NCBI GenBank assembly: GCA_013399115.1 | Contig: VXAA01005245.1 | Coordinates: 74,831-138,830 of the forward strand | Length of the DNA stretch: 64,000 bases | Reading direction: 5' to 3' | From: Anseranas semipalmata | Lineage: Eukaryota > Chordata > Aves > Anseriformes > Anseranatidae | Part shown: one piece after another, positions 50,822-64,000 of the stretch | Position numbering within the stretch: position 1 is the first letter of the stretch | How the letters are laid out: the number at the start of each line of letters is the position of its first letter | Position numbers and translations under genes: made by a program | Notes under the pieces: model-generated | Seen by the model: the letters and a program-made list of their open reading frames with translations, nothing else | Database searches by the model: none | Told to the model about the DNA's origin: nothing

Positions 50822-51860
50822 GTGTTTAAACTCCATTCCATGTAAGCTACTGTTAAAGTTGGCAGCAAGTAACTCTGTGGTCTAACCAAGATTATCTTTG
50901 ACTTCTAGTCACTCCTACTCAGGTTTGGTGACATACTATTTATCAGAACTAGTATTGGGAGAAAAAAACAACCATATTCTAAGATACACAAGACAGAGTC
51001 ACTTGGTGCACTCTTTGCTGTTTGAATAAATCAGAGTCGGAGCAATTTCCAGAATACAAATCTGGATGACTTTATTGCTTTTTTCTGCTGCATGCTCTAT
51101 CAGTCACATGAAGGTCATACACATAAGTTTTCAACTATTCAGAATTATATTTAGCAGCTCTTAAGGAGTTCAGAATTTATATGATCAAGTGTTGCATGAG
51201 AATGTAGAATGAGACATCGAGGTTACAAAGCTTATTGTCAAACCAGGACAGATCCTGTGCAGCACAAAGTATGGAGTAGAAAAGGCAATACCACATTATT
51301 CTGACATATCAGAGATAAGTAGAATGAAGCATGGTTAGGCCTAGCCCCATTATGAAGTTGCTGCATGAAAAGAAAATCCTGCATTGGGCATGTGATAATT
51401 AGTTTTTTCTTTGTGCCATCTAAAACATCGTTCCTTTCCCAATTTGTTTGTAGGAATAGTGCAGCAATGCACTGCACTTTCTTGCAGACATCATCTGCCT
51501 TTTGCATGCTTTGAGAATTTATCAGGTGGTGAGAGGTCATAGATAGATGTGAGACAAACCTACCAGTGAAAGTAGGTGCCTGCCTGGTTTAAACAAAAAA
51601 GAATAATTTTTTTTGTATACAAGTTGAAAGGAATCTTGTTGATGTGTTGCACTATAGGGAAAAAGAGGTGGAAGATTTTTCCTCTTCTACAGATAAGGCG
51701 CATCTGTTGAGGTCTTTATCTGTAGCATAGCATCCCAGACTTTAGACAGTCAATACCTGTTAATATGCTTTACCCTGCAGTCAAAACATTATGCAACTTC
51801 ATCTTATACAGAAGTAGTATTTTCCCTTAGTTTTGTGCCTGTAGTTACTTCCACACTTAT

Positions 51861-51888
51861 TGTTTTTGTTTGTTTGTTTGTTTGTTTT
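51861..51888. repeat. (TTTG)n microsatellite
   Basis: Six or so TTTG units following a T run. It is a simple repeat. Confidence 0.95.
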
Positions 51889-54499
51889 CTCCCTGAAAGT
51901 AGATTAGACTTCATTCTAGTAATAAGTTATTCTGAGGCATAGCTTGCAAATAGTGGAGCAGCGGGAAGATCATGACCATAGACTCTAAAAACATCCTTAG
52001 AAATGCCCAGGGGCTGAGTCCACTGTTCTCTTATCTCCCAGTGATGTAAATTTGAATCTTAGTATTTTGTAGCCTTGAAGAGTGTTTGGGGATATAGAGT
52101 GAGTACTGGCAGTTTGGCCTTCAGTTTTCCCTGCTTCTCAAATGGTACCTCAGCAAATGCAGCCTTACAGATAAGAATCTGTCTGGGATCTTTCTGTTTC
52201 TCACATTATTCAGCATTAGTAAACTTCTACATGGCAAATAATTCATTCAGTTTAACTTGGAACCTAGGATTTGGATGGTGTTAATAAAGTATGTTTTAAA
52301 TTTTTTTTTTTTAAGTTTCTGAAAAGTTTCTACTGCAGTGTAAATTCTTTTTTCATGTTTCTAGTAACCTAATACGTGATCTCCACACTTCTTAGCTCTT
52401 CATGGTTATTTTTATTGTTCACTTAACCAAAACGTAAATGCAATAAGAATATTCTGATCCATTTTATTTTCTTATTAGTAATTGTGACAGTAAATTAACA
52501 GTTGCACCCTACCCATGAGATACCGAAACTCAGTGTCTATTTAAGCTCTTTAAAAAGCATTACTGCTTTATGGAATGAAATTGATTTATGGAATAGATTG
52601 AGCAGTGACTAATGACATTCTTTAGTAATGAGTACTGAAGCAAAATATAATTCCTTGCAGATCATATGCAAACCAGTGCTCATGTATAATTTAGGGATGC
52701 AGAAACAAGAAATCAAGTCAAAAGATAAGCAGATCTTTGAAGACTATTTATTGATCCTGTTATATTTGAAACATTTAATAAAATAACTGTCTAAATGTTG
52801 TCCAAAAGCAGTATTATCATATTCTGTTTTGGAGACAGAAGGAACTGACAAAATTAGCTCTTTGTTAAAGAAATTTCACAGGTTATAGTTCACTTATATT
52901 TAAGCCGTTAAGAGGCTCAGTCCCTACTTTAATTATTTCAAAGGTAATTAGGTAAATCATGTTACACTTCACATGAACATATACAGTGAGGAGTGATTTG
53001 CTGTATGCAATGTGTATATATACACCGAGGGCTGTCTTTACTGTATGCCATTTCTAAATATATTATAAATTGTGCCTACCTTATTTAAATAGCAACACAT
53101 GAGTGAGGATAATTGAGGAAAGATTACAACCTCAATAGGATGAAAGTTATGTTTCGAAATCTGAATTTAATAATTTAATTTAGAAATTACTAATGCCAAT
53201 AATTTGTGCATATTTTATTATAAAAATATTTTTTAGTGTAAAAATACCTTCCTGTTAGGTTTATTTTTATTAAGGACACCAGTTACAAAACATGAGCTAT
53301 AAAATGTCTATAAAATTACAAATTTTTTATTAAAGTAGGTATTTCATAAATGTTATTATATTCCATAGGATATGTGCTACTTAATACTTGTTATTCAAGC
53401 TAAAATGAAATTTCTTCAATATAGTATGGTAATGACAAGAAGTTTGTAATTCACAAGCCATGTATTTGGTTAGACTGTTGTTATACTGTAATTGTCCTAC
53501 TATTTACACTAACACAGAAAGCCTTTCTTTTTGGCCTGTCTGAATTTAGTTTGATGGTAAGAAAAATAGTAAAAGTGAAAGAATAGAATATAAACCTGTT
53601 AGTTGGACCATGAGACATCTCAGCAAAATTGGCGCTTTTTAACATCACCAAGAACATTTTGTCATTTCAAAAATAATAAAAGAATATTCCATAGTAATAT
53701 AAATAAAAACAATAATTCAGATTGTGTGCAATTTTTATAAACTTTCTGAGATGATAAATAATCTATAATGTAGTATGAAATCAAAACTGATTAATATATA
53801 TATCGGTTTCCTCACTTTTATCTGATTTTTGAGATTTTTAAAATATTTTTGGTATGTTTTTTTTTGTTTTCAAAATACAAATAATTGTAATCCATGGAAG
53901 CTGAAGAATATGTATATACTGTGCATAGTAGTTGAGGTCAGGGCAAGAGTTAGATTCTAGTACTTTTTCAGTGTATCTTTAAAAAGATAAGTAATCCAAA
54001 TTCCCAGTATACTAACTCCAAATTTATTCTTAGTAACCTACTTTTCCAAGTTAATGCACACGTAATTACACATATGCAATGTAGATATAAAAATGTGACA
54101 AGTAGACATGTAATACAGGCATGTATAACATTTGTGCTTCACCACCTCAGTTTGTGTAAATTATTTTTTTCTGTGTGGATATTTACATCAGCTGATTATC
54201 TAGCAAAAATGATGAACATGTGCAAGTTATCAAGTATTGTTTGTGCCTCGGTTTTGTAATACTTAATTGAATCTCAAAAGTTCTTAATTTCTTTTGGTTT
54301 TAATCTCTTATTTATAGATAGTTTTCTTTAATGATATTTGGCTCCACAGGTTCTCATTGTGGGAGAAATATAACCCAGAGCATGGATGTATGGAGACAAC
54401 GTGTTTTGCAAATATGTGATTTGTTAACAAATATATACAATTTTCCCCACTGAGCCCAATTTAATGTCATCTAAATCCAGGATCTTCACATTTCGCAAG

Positions 54500-54560
54500 A
54501 AGGATGCAATTGTACATTCAATTGTCTCTTGCAATTACAGCTTTTATTGATAAGCTAGGT
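54500..54560. promoter_or_regulatory. Regularly spaced CAATTG/CAATTA block, candidate noncoding element
   Basis: CAATTG occurs at 54507-54512 and 54519-54524, and CAATTA at 54532-54537, a spacing of 12 to 13 bases. TTTTATTGATAAGC, with a GATA core, follows. The surrounding sequence is complex rather than repetitive. The helical-turn-like spacing may be coincidental. Confidence 0.25.
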
Positions 54561-57500
54561 TGACTTTCATAAATGGTTTATCTTAGCACCAATAAATCTT
54601 TGTTTCTGTTTACTCAAATAATTGCTAATTTCATTCATTATTTCCAGTGTTCGTTTTCTTTCTTTTTCTCTTCCACTAGTAGTCACTGCTCCCTGGTGCC
54701 TATCTTGGTTAAAAATATATAATTGCGAGCATACAAAAGGGTAAAAACAGAAAGGACATATGCATATAAATCAGGCATCTACTTAGGTATAGACTTACTG
54801 GTGTGAATGTTAAGTTCTAAGCCAGCCACTTAGCTTTAGGTATTGATATATTTCCCTAGACCAGCAGCTTGATATGACCTTGTTCTGTTTCCTGATCCTT
54901 GTCAGAGACAGTGTCAGCTTCTGAGAGGAAAGTTTTGTAGTGGCTTGTCAGAAGACTCTATTAGCATTAGAAGGCTATGTAGTGCTGTAGTAGTGCTTAT
55001 TAAATTTGAAGACATCCAAATGTCTTTAGTGAAACTATGTTCTTTTGTAATAAAAGATTCTGGTAATTACTATTTCTTTGACCTAGAGAGATATGGTTAT
55101 TTAAATGTTTTATCTTTAACTGTCCTTTACTTCCTTTCTCACTTGAAAACAATTCTCAGATGACATCTTAGAGATTGCCGTCCTTAGATATTCATTGAGT
55201 AGTTCTTGCTATGCAAAATTATTTTGTAATAGTTAAGCAACATTCAATACAGAAGGGATCAAGCTGCTGGTCTTCATTTGCAAAGGAGTGCAGCAAAGAA
55301 GCCAGAGAAATGAATAGGGTCTAGCCCTTGGTACCACTAAGAAGTGTTCATCTAGATAGCCCAGATGTATTTTGCATAAGTGAATTTTTTGCTATTTTTC
55401 AACACTCTTACAGTGAAAAACAGTGAAGCTAGACAGAACAATCTGTAGGTCAGAACACAGATGCTCCTGTTTTCACTGAGCTGAGACATTAGTGGGGTGA
55501 CCACAAGGACTTTGATTCACATCTCCCTTTCCTTCTTCTGCTGACAGTTGAGAACAGAATAATTACCCCAGGATTTTAATTATAAATAACGTAGAAGGAG
55601 ATGTTAGGGTTTATTATTATTTTATTTTATGGCCCAGAAAAACTCCCAGGTGTTCATTTAGACATGGTACGTTCATTTTCTATCACTTACATCAGTTGCT
55701 GTTTGCAACATTTGCTACAGTTACAGATGTAGCAGGTAATTTATCATTCTACCATGTTTACTTGATGCATATTGGTTGGTGATACTTTAAGATTTATCTT
55801 TCATCTTACCTTACAATTCTGTGATCTGTGAGTAAAGACCATATGCAAACAGGTGCAAGGTTAGGTGAGGATATACCATTAAAAATGTCCTGTTGTGTCT
55901 TTTCTTATCTCTATATGTGTAACTAAATATAGGCTGAATAGAAAAGATCTCTTTTAGCCAAAAGCCGTGCTATGTATATTCATTAATATTGTTGAGGGCA
56001 GAAAATGAATTTCAAATAAAATGTTGGAAAATCTCTTGAAATAATTCTGTAACAAAGTGTTCTTCTCTTCCACGATCTCGTAATGTAGAAGGCTTTCATT
56101 TGTTTTTGTGCATGAGCACACTAATGTGTGACATTATTGCAGCTGTGAGATTCTAAGACATGACAGGGAGTAGGGATGGTTTCATTCATTGTGTCTGTAT
56201 AGGGTAGTAATATGTGCATTCCTTCCATATGGACTAATTTACTTTTGTGTTTTCTTATTGTTTCTTAGAACCAGCTGAATTGTGAACAAATGATTTAAAG
56301 GCACTGCTGAATACATAGCTTCTGAGCTCTCTAAATCTTCTGGAGCTGTTGGCTAGATACTGAATGTGATAGGACTTTTTCTCCATAAAAGTTACCAAGT
56401 ATTACGGAGTCATATATAGAAGTATATGTATAGTATAGAAATATATATTAGTCATTTTCAAGTGATTAGGGATTTATTTCATGTATTTACATTTCATTTT
56501 TTGCATCAAATCTTTTTTTTTTTGACAAATGTTATTTTTTTTTTCATCAAATCTTATGTCAGTGGGTATGATAATAAGCATTTTGCTTTTTTGTCTTTTT
56601 TTTTTGACAGTATGCCTAGCTAGCTTTTGTATAAAATCATCCTCCTTTTAAAAAATATTCAGCTCTACCATCTTGTTATACTTTTATATCTCAAGGAAAA
56701 ATGATGTTTTACTAAATCAAATTAGGAATTCATGAGAAAATTTGTATTTATATGGCTCTTCAGAAAACATTTAGTCTTTACCATTCAATGTCTAGACCCG
56801 ACAAGATACCTTCCACACTTCTTTTTCAAGATAAAATAGTTTACATGAAGGACTTTGATGAGAAGGACTAAGTTTTTACACAGAGTAATTATACTCCTGA
56901 TCAAAGATTCACAAATTTTTCAAGATTAAAAGATTACAAGGACGCATTCAAGAAAAAGGACATGGGGATGCAGTCGTAATTCAAAATTGGCCAAGAATAT
57001 TATCACTTTTTTAAATGAGTGCCCAAATTTAGGATTTTTTTTAATCATTTAAATAAGTGTTTTGGCTATTAGGTTTTCTGAACATGCAAGCATACTTTCT
57101 GGATTACGATGCCTAAATAAGCATCTAAGAGTCTTTACTAATCCTTCTTTTCCATACCATAGAACTGAAATGATTCTGCTGTAGCATAGTATTTCTACAG
57201 TTCTGAAAAGAGAAGCCTCCTGCAGATGGTATAGTGTTGAGAAGTTAAATTTTCTATGTTGTCAAAAGTCCTTAATGAATATGTTGCATATTTTGTAAAA
57301 ATCAGCTTTGGCAAAGATGACCTGAAAACATTTCAGAAGTGCTAGCACCCTTTCACCTTACGTAGTCCTGTAGATAGATTCATTTAAAATGCAGCTTTCA
57401 GAAACTGATTCCGACCATTCTTATCTGGAAACTTGGAATGAGATTTTCATTTTAAATTTGGATTTAAATCCTAAATGAATTTGGGAATCAGCAATGCCAG

Positions 57501-57689
57501 AGAGTGAATACTTCAATGTATTTCTAGGTTCCTGTTTTAAGCTTTTCCATGCTTTCAAGTTCCAGTCAGCTTCATTGAAATATGCCATAGGCAATGGCAA
57601 GTTGCCTATGTGCCTTTGCACCTTTCTATTGGCTGTTCTTTCCTCGGAATTGAATTAAGTGGGATAACTACACTATATAATTTTATGTG

Positions 57690-57712
57690 CTTTTTTTTTT
57701 TTTTTTTTTTTT
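57690..57712. repeat. Poly-T tract
   Basis: An uninterrupted run of about 22 T, followed by GGAAGCAC. No element body is recognised. Confidence 0.9.
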
Positions 57713-57924
57713 GGAAGCACATCATTGTGTATTTTATCTGTGTTTATCAAAGCTCATAATGAAACGTGGGGCACTGTTAGGTGTAATGGGGAGCTATGAG
57801 GTTCTCTAATGTTTAACGTTGCATATTAATCTTGAAAATTTCTGTTGCAGCTAAACACATACATAAGAATACACTTAGGCTTGTCTTGGACTTGCAGGTC
57901 CACAAGCATAAGAAAATTTAGCCT

Positions 57925-57965
57925 TAATCTCCTTGAAATCAATGGGAAATGAGTTCCTAAGTGTC
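57925..57965 (+). repeat. Possible ancient amniote interspersed-repeat remnant
   Basis: CCTTGAAATCAATGGGAAATG followed by GTTCCTAAGTG resembles the 'gaaatcaatgggagttaggcacctaa' type text of old amniote interspersed repeats. It is a short match from memory; family and ends are uncertain. Confidence 0.35.
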
Positions 57966-58340
57966 TGTGCATATGGGTCATCAAACTTAACTCCAAGATT
58001 TGCTATTAATATCTTGTCAGATCTCCTGTATGGTTTGAAGCATAGGATTTCTCCCAGTAATTGCTTTCATTGAGTGTAAGATGTCCAGTTAAAATACAGT
58101 ATATCATTCATAACAAGTTTATGGTTGTTCTGGTACTGGGGAGTGCATGTGAAGCTAATGGATACAGCCTTTTAGGGATTCTCTTTAGAAGTGCAGAAAT
58201 GTCCTTGTGGTTTATGTACTTACCTTCTTTTGTCTGAAGATTTTTCAGGAAAGCAGCCAGTCTGCAATGCTTCTTTGGACAATGAGTAAATAGCCATGAG
58301 GAGCCAAAGTAACATCTATAGTTTTTGTGACTGGGAAAGT

Positions 58341-58357
58341 ATAAAAAAAAAAAAAAA
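58341..58357. repeat. Poly-A tract
   Basis: About 16 A followed by GGGTACACC. It could be the tail of a retroposed sequence ending at 58340, but the preceding 250 bases are not recognised. Confidence 0.85.
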
Positions 58358-60653
58358 AGGGTACACCACCTGTGCCCCAAATTCAGTCAGGAAGATCAAT
58401 TCCTTTTGGCATCTGGAGTGGCTTTTCTGAGTTTTTAAGTTAGATCTTGTCTAATGCAAAACAGTGGGAGTTTTCCTGATGCCATCAGAGACTTGTTTTT
58501 AAAAGAATGTACATTATCTACTTTTTTTTTTTTTTTTGTAGATTATTTTGCATTGAGAAGTGTCTTTTTAGCAATTCCAGTAATGATATTACATAGTAAT
58601 TACATGGTGTCTTTCAGTCAAAAGCATCCCGAGTTACTGTACTCAATAGTACTGTAAATGTTCATTCTTTTATGAAACCAATCCTTGTGTGTATGGCATG
58701 TTGGCAGGTGTTCACAGAACACCACACAATAAATAGGAGAGGAAAAGAACAAAAATGGCAGGAAGATTTTAGATAGGGGGAAAATGTATATGTTTTAAGT
58801 ATAGCTAGAGAATAGAGTTAACATTCAGCTGCCACTGAAATTGTCATTCAGACTTTACAGGCCAGAGTAGTTAGTACTCCTGCTTTCTGTCTTATTAAAA
58901 GATGTTTCATCTGAACAATGGCATAGTCAATATAGATGTCTGATTTTCTGTGTATGCTACATACTCTGCAATTGAGTGAAAATCTATGATTTTTTAATCT
59001 TATATAATTCATTATGTAACCAGCTCATTTTTCCTTTTTTAATTATAAAAAAGTGAAAAGTATAAATGAAACTTCTCAATTACATTACACTTCTCTGCAA
59101 ATGTAATTTGAAACTCATGAAACATTAATGCATAAAATATGGAGAGTTGTTTTTATGCCATACTAAAACAAACTTAGAATAGTTTCTTCTCTATGTTATT
59201 AAAACTATGTATTATAGAGAATTCATGGAGGATTCAGTTTCTTCTGTTCACATACTTTTGAACTGTTTTTGTGAGAAACTAGTCGTAGACTTTTGTGTAT
59301 GCATATGTATGAGTAAATTTTAAATAATAGTTTATACAGAACTATTATTATGAGATAATCTCATAAAAGTAACCACCTGTATAAACAACATAGTCTTAAT
59401 ATTTATTTTATCTCCATACACAACTTGCATGTGCACACATTTAGTAAAAGCTGCTTTTGAGAGAAGGTAGCCTTTCCGCTTATGTTTTATTAGAACCTAC
59501 AGTATGCACTCTAATGAGAGAATGACAGCTAAAACAGAGACCAGAAAATTTTGTTTGTTTGTTTAAACGTGATTTGCTAATTCCTTGCTGTGAGAAGTTT
59601 GTATTTCAAATTACATCTTTAGTTAAAATCTTCATATTCATACTTTAAAGTGGGCAGAAGCATAATTAGGTAGTTACTAGGACAAGGAGGAGATACTTTT
59701 TTTTTATTCCCTCAAAGAGTCAAGATTTAGTATAAAAACAGTAATTGAAAAATGTTCTAGATTTAAGCTAAAGCAGTATTTTTTTTTATTTCAAAATAAA
59801 TAAATGTAACATTCTTTCCTTTAGTAAAACTTTCTCCAGTTTGGTTCCAAGGTTTTAGGCCTCTTGATTTTAGAAGTAAATAATTCTGAGCATTTAAGCT
59901 GAAATTAGGTTTGTATTATATGATAGTTACTAGGATTAAAATGAAGCAATACCCTCGAGCAATGCAGCTTCAGCTGGAAGGAAGTCTGAGAAATGGAACA
60001 AAATAAACACTGGTAGAGGGCGAATCAGACAGCCCAAATTCCTGCTGCAATTTAGGGGCAGATACAGATACAAATTGTAGATGATCTGTTTGCACTGTTA
60101 TTCTAACTTACTATATTTTTAGTAATCTAGTATGCTTTTAACTTTAGAAGAACCTCTCTTACTTGCAATAAATGTTTTTTTTCAAAGGATCAATATAACT
60201 TTAAACTTACTTGGCAGAAACACTAGTTATGAAGGTAGAAATGTCACAAAGAAGCAACATAAAGAAATAACAAAATGAGACTCATCTTGCAATAATTGCA
60301 GGTAAAACACATGAAGGAAATATATTGTAAGTTATATGTATTTCTTGTGATGAGAAGAAAATCTCAGGAACACAAACATGACTGGAACAAAAGATGTGCG
60401 TTATACTGAGGAACAAAGTAGCATCTAAACTCTTCCTATAACCCAATTACACTTGTTCACAGAATATTTCAGTTCTATTGAAAGATATGGAGAATTGGAA
60501 TGAAAGTTACAGAATTTAAACAGTCAAGGAAGGTAAGGGCTAATTTATGATCTAGGTTTACAGCTAAATTTGCAAAGAACTGCTTCTCTTTTCATGGATA
60601 TTTTCTTATATTTGTAAATAAATATCAAACAGATAATTGCCTATCTTTTAAGA

Positions 60654-60674
60654 GTTTTTTTTTTTTTTTTTTTG
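60654..60674. repeat. Poly-T tract
   Basis: An uninterrupted run of about 21 T after AAGAG. No adjacent element is recognised. Confidence 0.9.
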
Positions 60675-61933
60675 GAGAGAAAATATCTTTGAACTCTTGG
60701 ACTGAGTAACCAGGAATTTACTCAGTGCACCACACCTCTGAAAAAAATAAGCTCATGTGATGTGTACATATGGAACCTAATCCAGAGCTATTGAAACCAG
60801 TAAAAGACATTTCATTAACTTCCATAAGATTATGGATACACAGTCAATACGGATTTGCTGCCAAAGTCTGGGGCTGAGCCTGAGTCTGATTTAAACACCT
60901 GTCTGGACTAGCCTGGTATTTTTGTGTGCTGTACAAGTAGGATGAATTGAGCATACTCATGACCTCTTGAGTTTGTTCTGCCTTGGTATGAAAACTTGTG
61001 GTTGCCTTTGGGTATGTAGCCAGGTACTTTCCAAGAGTTGTCCGATACCATGGAGCATGGCTGTAAGTTCCAAGTAGGTGAAATGCACGCAGGTATTGTT
61101 GTGCCTATAATGTACGTAACTGTTTTCCTGCTAGACTCCAGTAGACTTCTATCACATCCTTTGTTGACCCTGTTTTTTCTCCCAGATTTTCATCATAGTG
61201 CCACTTCAGTTTAAGGATGGATGGCATGGGACTACTGATATCAATATAATCCTACTGTAGCAGTGTGTTTAGCCTACCACCAAGAAAAACATTGGATGAC
61301 ACTTAACTCTTCATTGACTGATCTCTACGGGAACTTGTGCTTTCAGAATACCCTCTTATCAACTCCAAGCCTGTAGTCAGATGAGCAGTTAGAATACAAA
61401 TAGCGCGAAATTCTGTTAGGTATATAATCCAGAGCCTAGATGGAGTTTTAGAGTTTCAAGTAACTGATGAGGACTGAAGAAAAGAAAAAGGGGGCAAAAT
61501 ATATATAAAATGGAATACAGAAATTAACAGTTTTAAGGCAATAGTGATTATTTGCTTTAGAGAGTCTAGAATGTTGAATTGTGTCACATTAAGATGAATC
61601 TGTCAGATTAGATAGAACCTTTTTAGTAAAGACGTTACTCTGTTAGAAGATAGAATAGCAGCACAAATTGAAAATTTTAACAGCTAAAGAAAAGAACAAC
61701 TATTTGAGAAGATTCATAGCATGACTTATAAAAACTTAAGTAGTGTAAATAAAAGAAGTAAAAATGAAAACTGAATATTAGATAAAAAGCTCCTTGCTTC
61801 ATTAATCTCTCTTCAGAAGCAATCCTATGTGAGGTGGAAAAAAGCGGGGGATTATGCAATTAAATGTTGCTTCTGTCAAATTGTTGGTTTTTTTTTTCCA
61901 AGTTGTGATGTGATGTCATATAATCAGTGAGAC

Positions 61934-61981
61934 TTTTTTTTTTTTTTTTGGATGTAATTTAGTGCAGGCATGTGTCATGCC
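61934..61981. repeat. Poly-T tract and short perfect hairpin
   Basis: A run of about 17 T at 61934-61949 is followed by a perfect 6-base inverted repeat, GGCATG at 61967-61972 and CATGCC at 61976-61981, with a TGT loop. The hairpin is too short to suggest a structured RNA on its own. Confidence 0.75.
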
Positions 61982-62267
61982 AGCATGTGAACCTTTGAAC
62001 TTAAAGCCATGTTTTTTGGCCTCCTTACCTACGCTCATGCTAATTGGTGTAACAGCCACATCAAGTGCTAATTCTTGCCATCCAGCCGGTTAGCATGGAT
62101 TTCATTCTCCCACTACTTCTGCCAGGTATATAAAATATTAGCTGGGTGGTATACAAGGTGCTACAGTTTGTAGTTGCCATCACCCCACCTCCAAAGGCTG
62201 TGAGAAGTGAGAATATAACCAGAGCGTGTGTCATCAGAGAGAAGGAGGGTAAGGGAATAAGGTTGTT

Positions 62268-62284
62268 AAAAAAAAAAAAAAAAA
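62268..62284. repeat. Poly-A tract
   Basis: About 17 A. On the minus strand it gives the Phe run of a spurious 132-codon frame. Confidence 0.85.
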
Positions 62285-62814
62285 GTATAAGGATTGGGAA
62301 TCTTGCTGTAGGCAATTGAAGGTGTTTACATGAGAGGATTGGGAATGAGGACTGGGGAGATGGGACATATGGTTTTAGTGTGGATGGAAATACATGTTTG
62401 GTGATGAGTCTGCTCGCCAGAAAGATGTTTTGCATCACACACTCATTGCTGCTTAGCACAGATTATCTCTTTGCAGCATAAGGAAGGGGATGAGAAGTGG
62501 CATAGAATGATCTCTGAACATCTGGCATTCCACACTATTCCATTCCCAGAACTAAGCCAGGACTTTTAGTTTGGTAAATCAGAGGACTTGTAACATAGGG
62601 GATGCTGACATCATGGGTGTGTGCAGCATGGGGTTATGCAAGTGGGTTGTCAATAAAAGGAAAAGGATTAAGGAATTAGCTGATGCAGAGTTTAGGAGTT
62701 TAGAATTTTGCAGCATGAAATGGTGATGGTGAGTTAAAGCAATTTGAATTGTGTCCTCAGGATATAATGGCTGAGATCCTTCAAGTACCAAGCATCCTCT
62801 GAAGTGCAGAGTTT

Positions 62815-62885
62815 CATCAAATCTCTGCTAACTTCAATGGGAACTGAGGGCAATAAACTGCTCTCAGATTGGAGCCCTACATAAG
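62815..62885 (+). repeat. Possible ancient amniote interspersed-repeat remnant
   Basis: AACTTCAATGGGAACTGAGGG, then CTCTCAGATTGGAGCCCTA, follow the order of the 'cttcaatgggagctgagg...ctcaggattgggcccta' text common in reptile interspersed repeats. The order of two separate blocks makes chance less likely than for the other candidates. Confidence 0.45.
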
Positions 62886-63014
62886 CACTACAGTTTCTTG
62901 GCTGTTGCACCTTTGTCAAGGTTTTTTAAAGACATAGTGATGTGTTAGTGAAAACATTGCAATGAAATTATTTAGTATTGTTTGAACCCTTTTCAGGGGA
63001 GAAGTATTATACTC

Positions 63015-63080
63015 TGAGCCTGATTTTGATGTTACTTAGAATAACGCAAATAGGATGAGGGTGATGCCAGTGGAGGTAAT
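63015..63080 (+). repeat. Possible ancient amniote interspersed-repeat remnant
   Basis: CTGAGCCTGATTTTGATGTTAC followed by an AATAACGCAAAT stretch resembles the 'gagcctgattttgatctcacttacaccagtgtaaat' text of old amniote repeats. It lies about 130 bases after a similar remnant, so the two may be parts of one decayed element. Confidence 0.4.
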
Positions 63081-64000
63081 TAATTTGCTTTGTGAGTAAG
63101 CAAATGTCATGATTGCAATCCTTATTTTTATAAAATCTATTTAGCATGAGATGGAGGTTGACTGCCTTCCTTCCCCCTCCTAGGCTTATGGCATTTGAAA
63201 AAAATCAAATCACATATGCATTTTAAACTTGGTTATTATTGCTTTGGATACTCACTCTCCTGTTTGCAGCATAAATTTCAATATAGCCAGGAGCATATAC
63301 ATGAACCTAGAAACCTAACCTTCCTGCATACTCAGATACCTTTATTAGGTAGCTCAGAGCACTTAGTTTGGATATTATTTAGGTTTTTCATTTCTGAATC
63401 CAAATAACTTTCTGAACTTCTTATCTGTAAAAAAGGGAGTAAGAGTACTGTCCAATTTCCCTGATAGACAAGGGAATTCAGTAGTTATGTACTGGTGGTC
63501 GTACAGGTAACAAAACTAAATAGATATTTGCTTTTTCAGTTTATGTTTGTATAACAGGAGTTGAGACCAATAATTTTATTGTATCATTTCATACCTTGTA
63601 ACTACTTGACCTTGTGGATTTTAGGCTTCAACGGAAAAGAAAACATACATATTTTATATTTGCATTATTTCATTTGTGCTTGCACTTACAAGTCTGTGCC
63701 CTATTATGTTAGATACTGTGTTAATATACAACACAACTGATGTTTGCCCTAAAGCTTTGATATTCCAATATTTAAACCATGGAAATTCAAGTGAATACAG
63801 AAAACAGATGGAAAATTTCAAATTGTTAGCAAGATTAATATGACTTAAAAAAAAAAATCCTAAATATGTTTTGCTTTTTAACATAATTATCTCCATTTTC
63901 AAATAACATTTTCAAGTAGTTGTCACAAACGCTTTACATTTGAATATCTCAACATAATGTAAAAGTTGCTATTCATTTCATTAAGAGAAGGATTTTACTT

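Larger units (their letters stand above)
43757..64000 (+). other. NOVA1: NOVA1 intron downstream of the cassette exon (partial)
   Basis: It begins GTACAG and does not end within the window; the last NOVA1 exon (KH2 and KH3) is not seen. The sequence is AT-rich and repeat-poor, with one clear CR1 copy, microsatellites, and several non-repetitive blocks rich in homeodomain words. No other exon is recognised. Open frames such as 46395-46583, 47056-47268 and 62061-62459 show no known domain or codon signature and are treated as noncoding. The stretches 51000-57600 and 58700-61900 hold nothing recognisable beyond the short items listed. Confidence 0.88.

Noticed and set aside
58108..58380. 90-codon minus-strand frame beginning in a poly-A/T run
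   Set aside because: No recognisable product; the Phe block is the reverse of the poly-A tract. A retroposed origin could not be shown.
62061..62459. 132-codon minus-strand open frame
   Set aside because: Crosses a poly-A run that gives a Phe block; no domain or protein-like pattern recognised.
1..64000. tRNA, rRNA, CRISPR array or bacterial-type operon signals
   Set aside because: None seen; the window is vertebrate intronic sequence.

Overview
This window is a piece of a bird genome lying almost entirely inside introns of NOVA1, the neuronal KH-domain RNA-binding splicing regulator. The gene runs on the + strand. Two exons are present. One is a 167-bp exon at 32518-32684, encoding the end of KH domain 1 and the following linker. 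The other is a 72-bp in-frame cassette at 43685-43756, encoding a 24-residue Ser/Thr/Pro-rich insert that matches the alternative 'exon H' of NOVA1. The linker sequence and the presence of the cassette distinguish NOVA1 from NOVA2. The first exons (start codon, nuclear localisation region, KH1 GxxG loop) and the last exon (KH2, alanine-rich spacer, KH3) lie outside the window. I see no other credible protein-coding gene.

The host is called avian from the AT-rich intronic sequence with sparse interspersed repeats, nearly all of them CR1 LINEs, and no mammalian SINEs. Four CR1 pieces are clear or likely: 3935-4620, 36480-37776 and 50298-50821, all antisense to NOVA1, plus a short sense-strand 3' tail near 36128-36192. 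An older retroposon tail of general amniote type is at 8368-8450, with further very degraded candidates at 6616-6660, 57925-57965, 62815-62885 and 63015-63080.

Layout: 1-32517 is an upstream intron, with a local CpG-rich patch at 1444-1716 and a 153-base assembly gap at 19419-19571 whose flanks are also GC-richer. Next come exon 32518-32684, an 11-kb intron carrying the largest CR1, the cassette exon 43685-43756, and about 20 kb of the next intron. Microsatellites, homopolymer runs, short tandem duplications and several homeodomain-motif-rich blocks that look like conserved noncoding elements are scattered through the introns.

The most meaningful structure is around the cassette exon. Nine YCAY tetramers (the NOVA recognition motif) lie within 104 bases, five inside the exon and four in the first 38 bases of the downstream intron, next to modest splice sites. 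This fits the known autoregulation of NOVA1, in which the protein represses inclusion of its own exon. I found no previously undescribed protein system. The open questions concern candidate regulatory elements, a possible alternative promoter, and a readthrough isoform.
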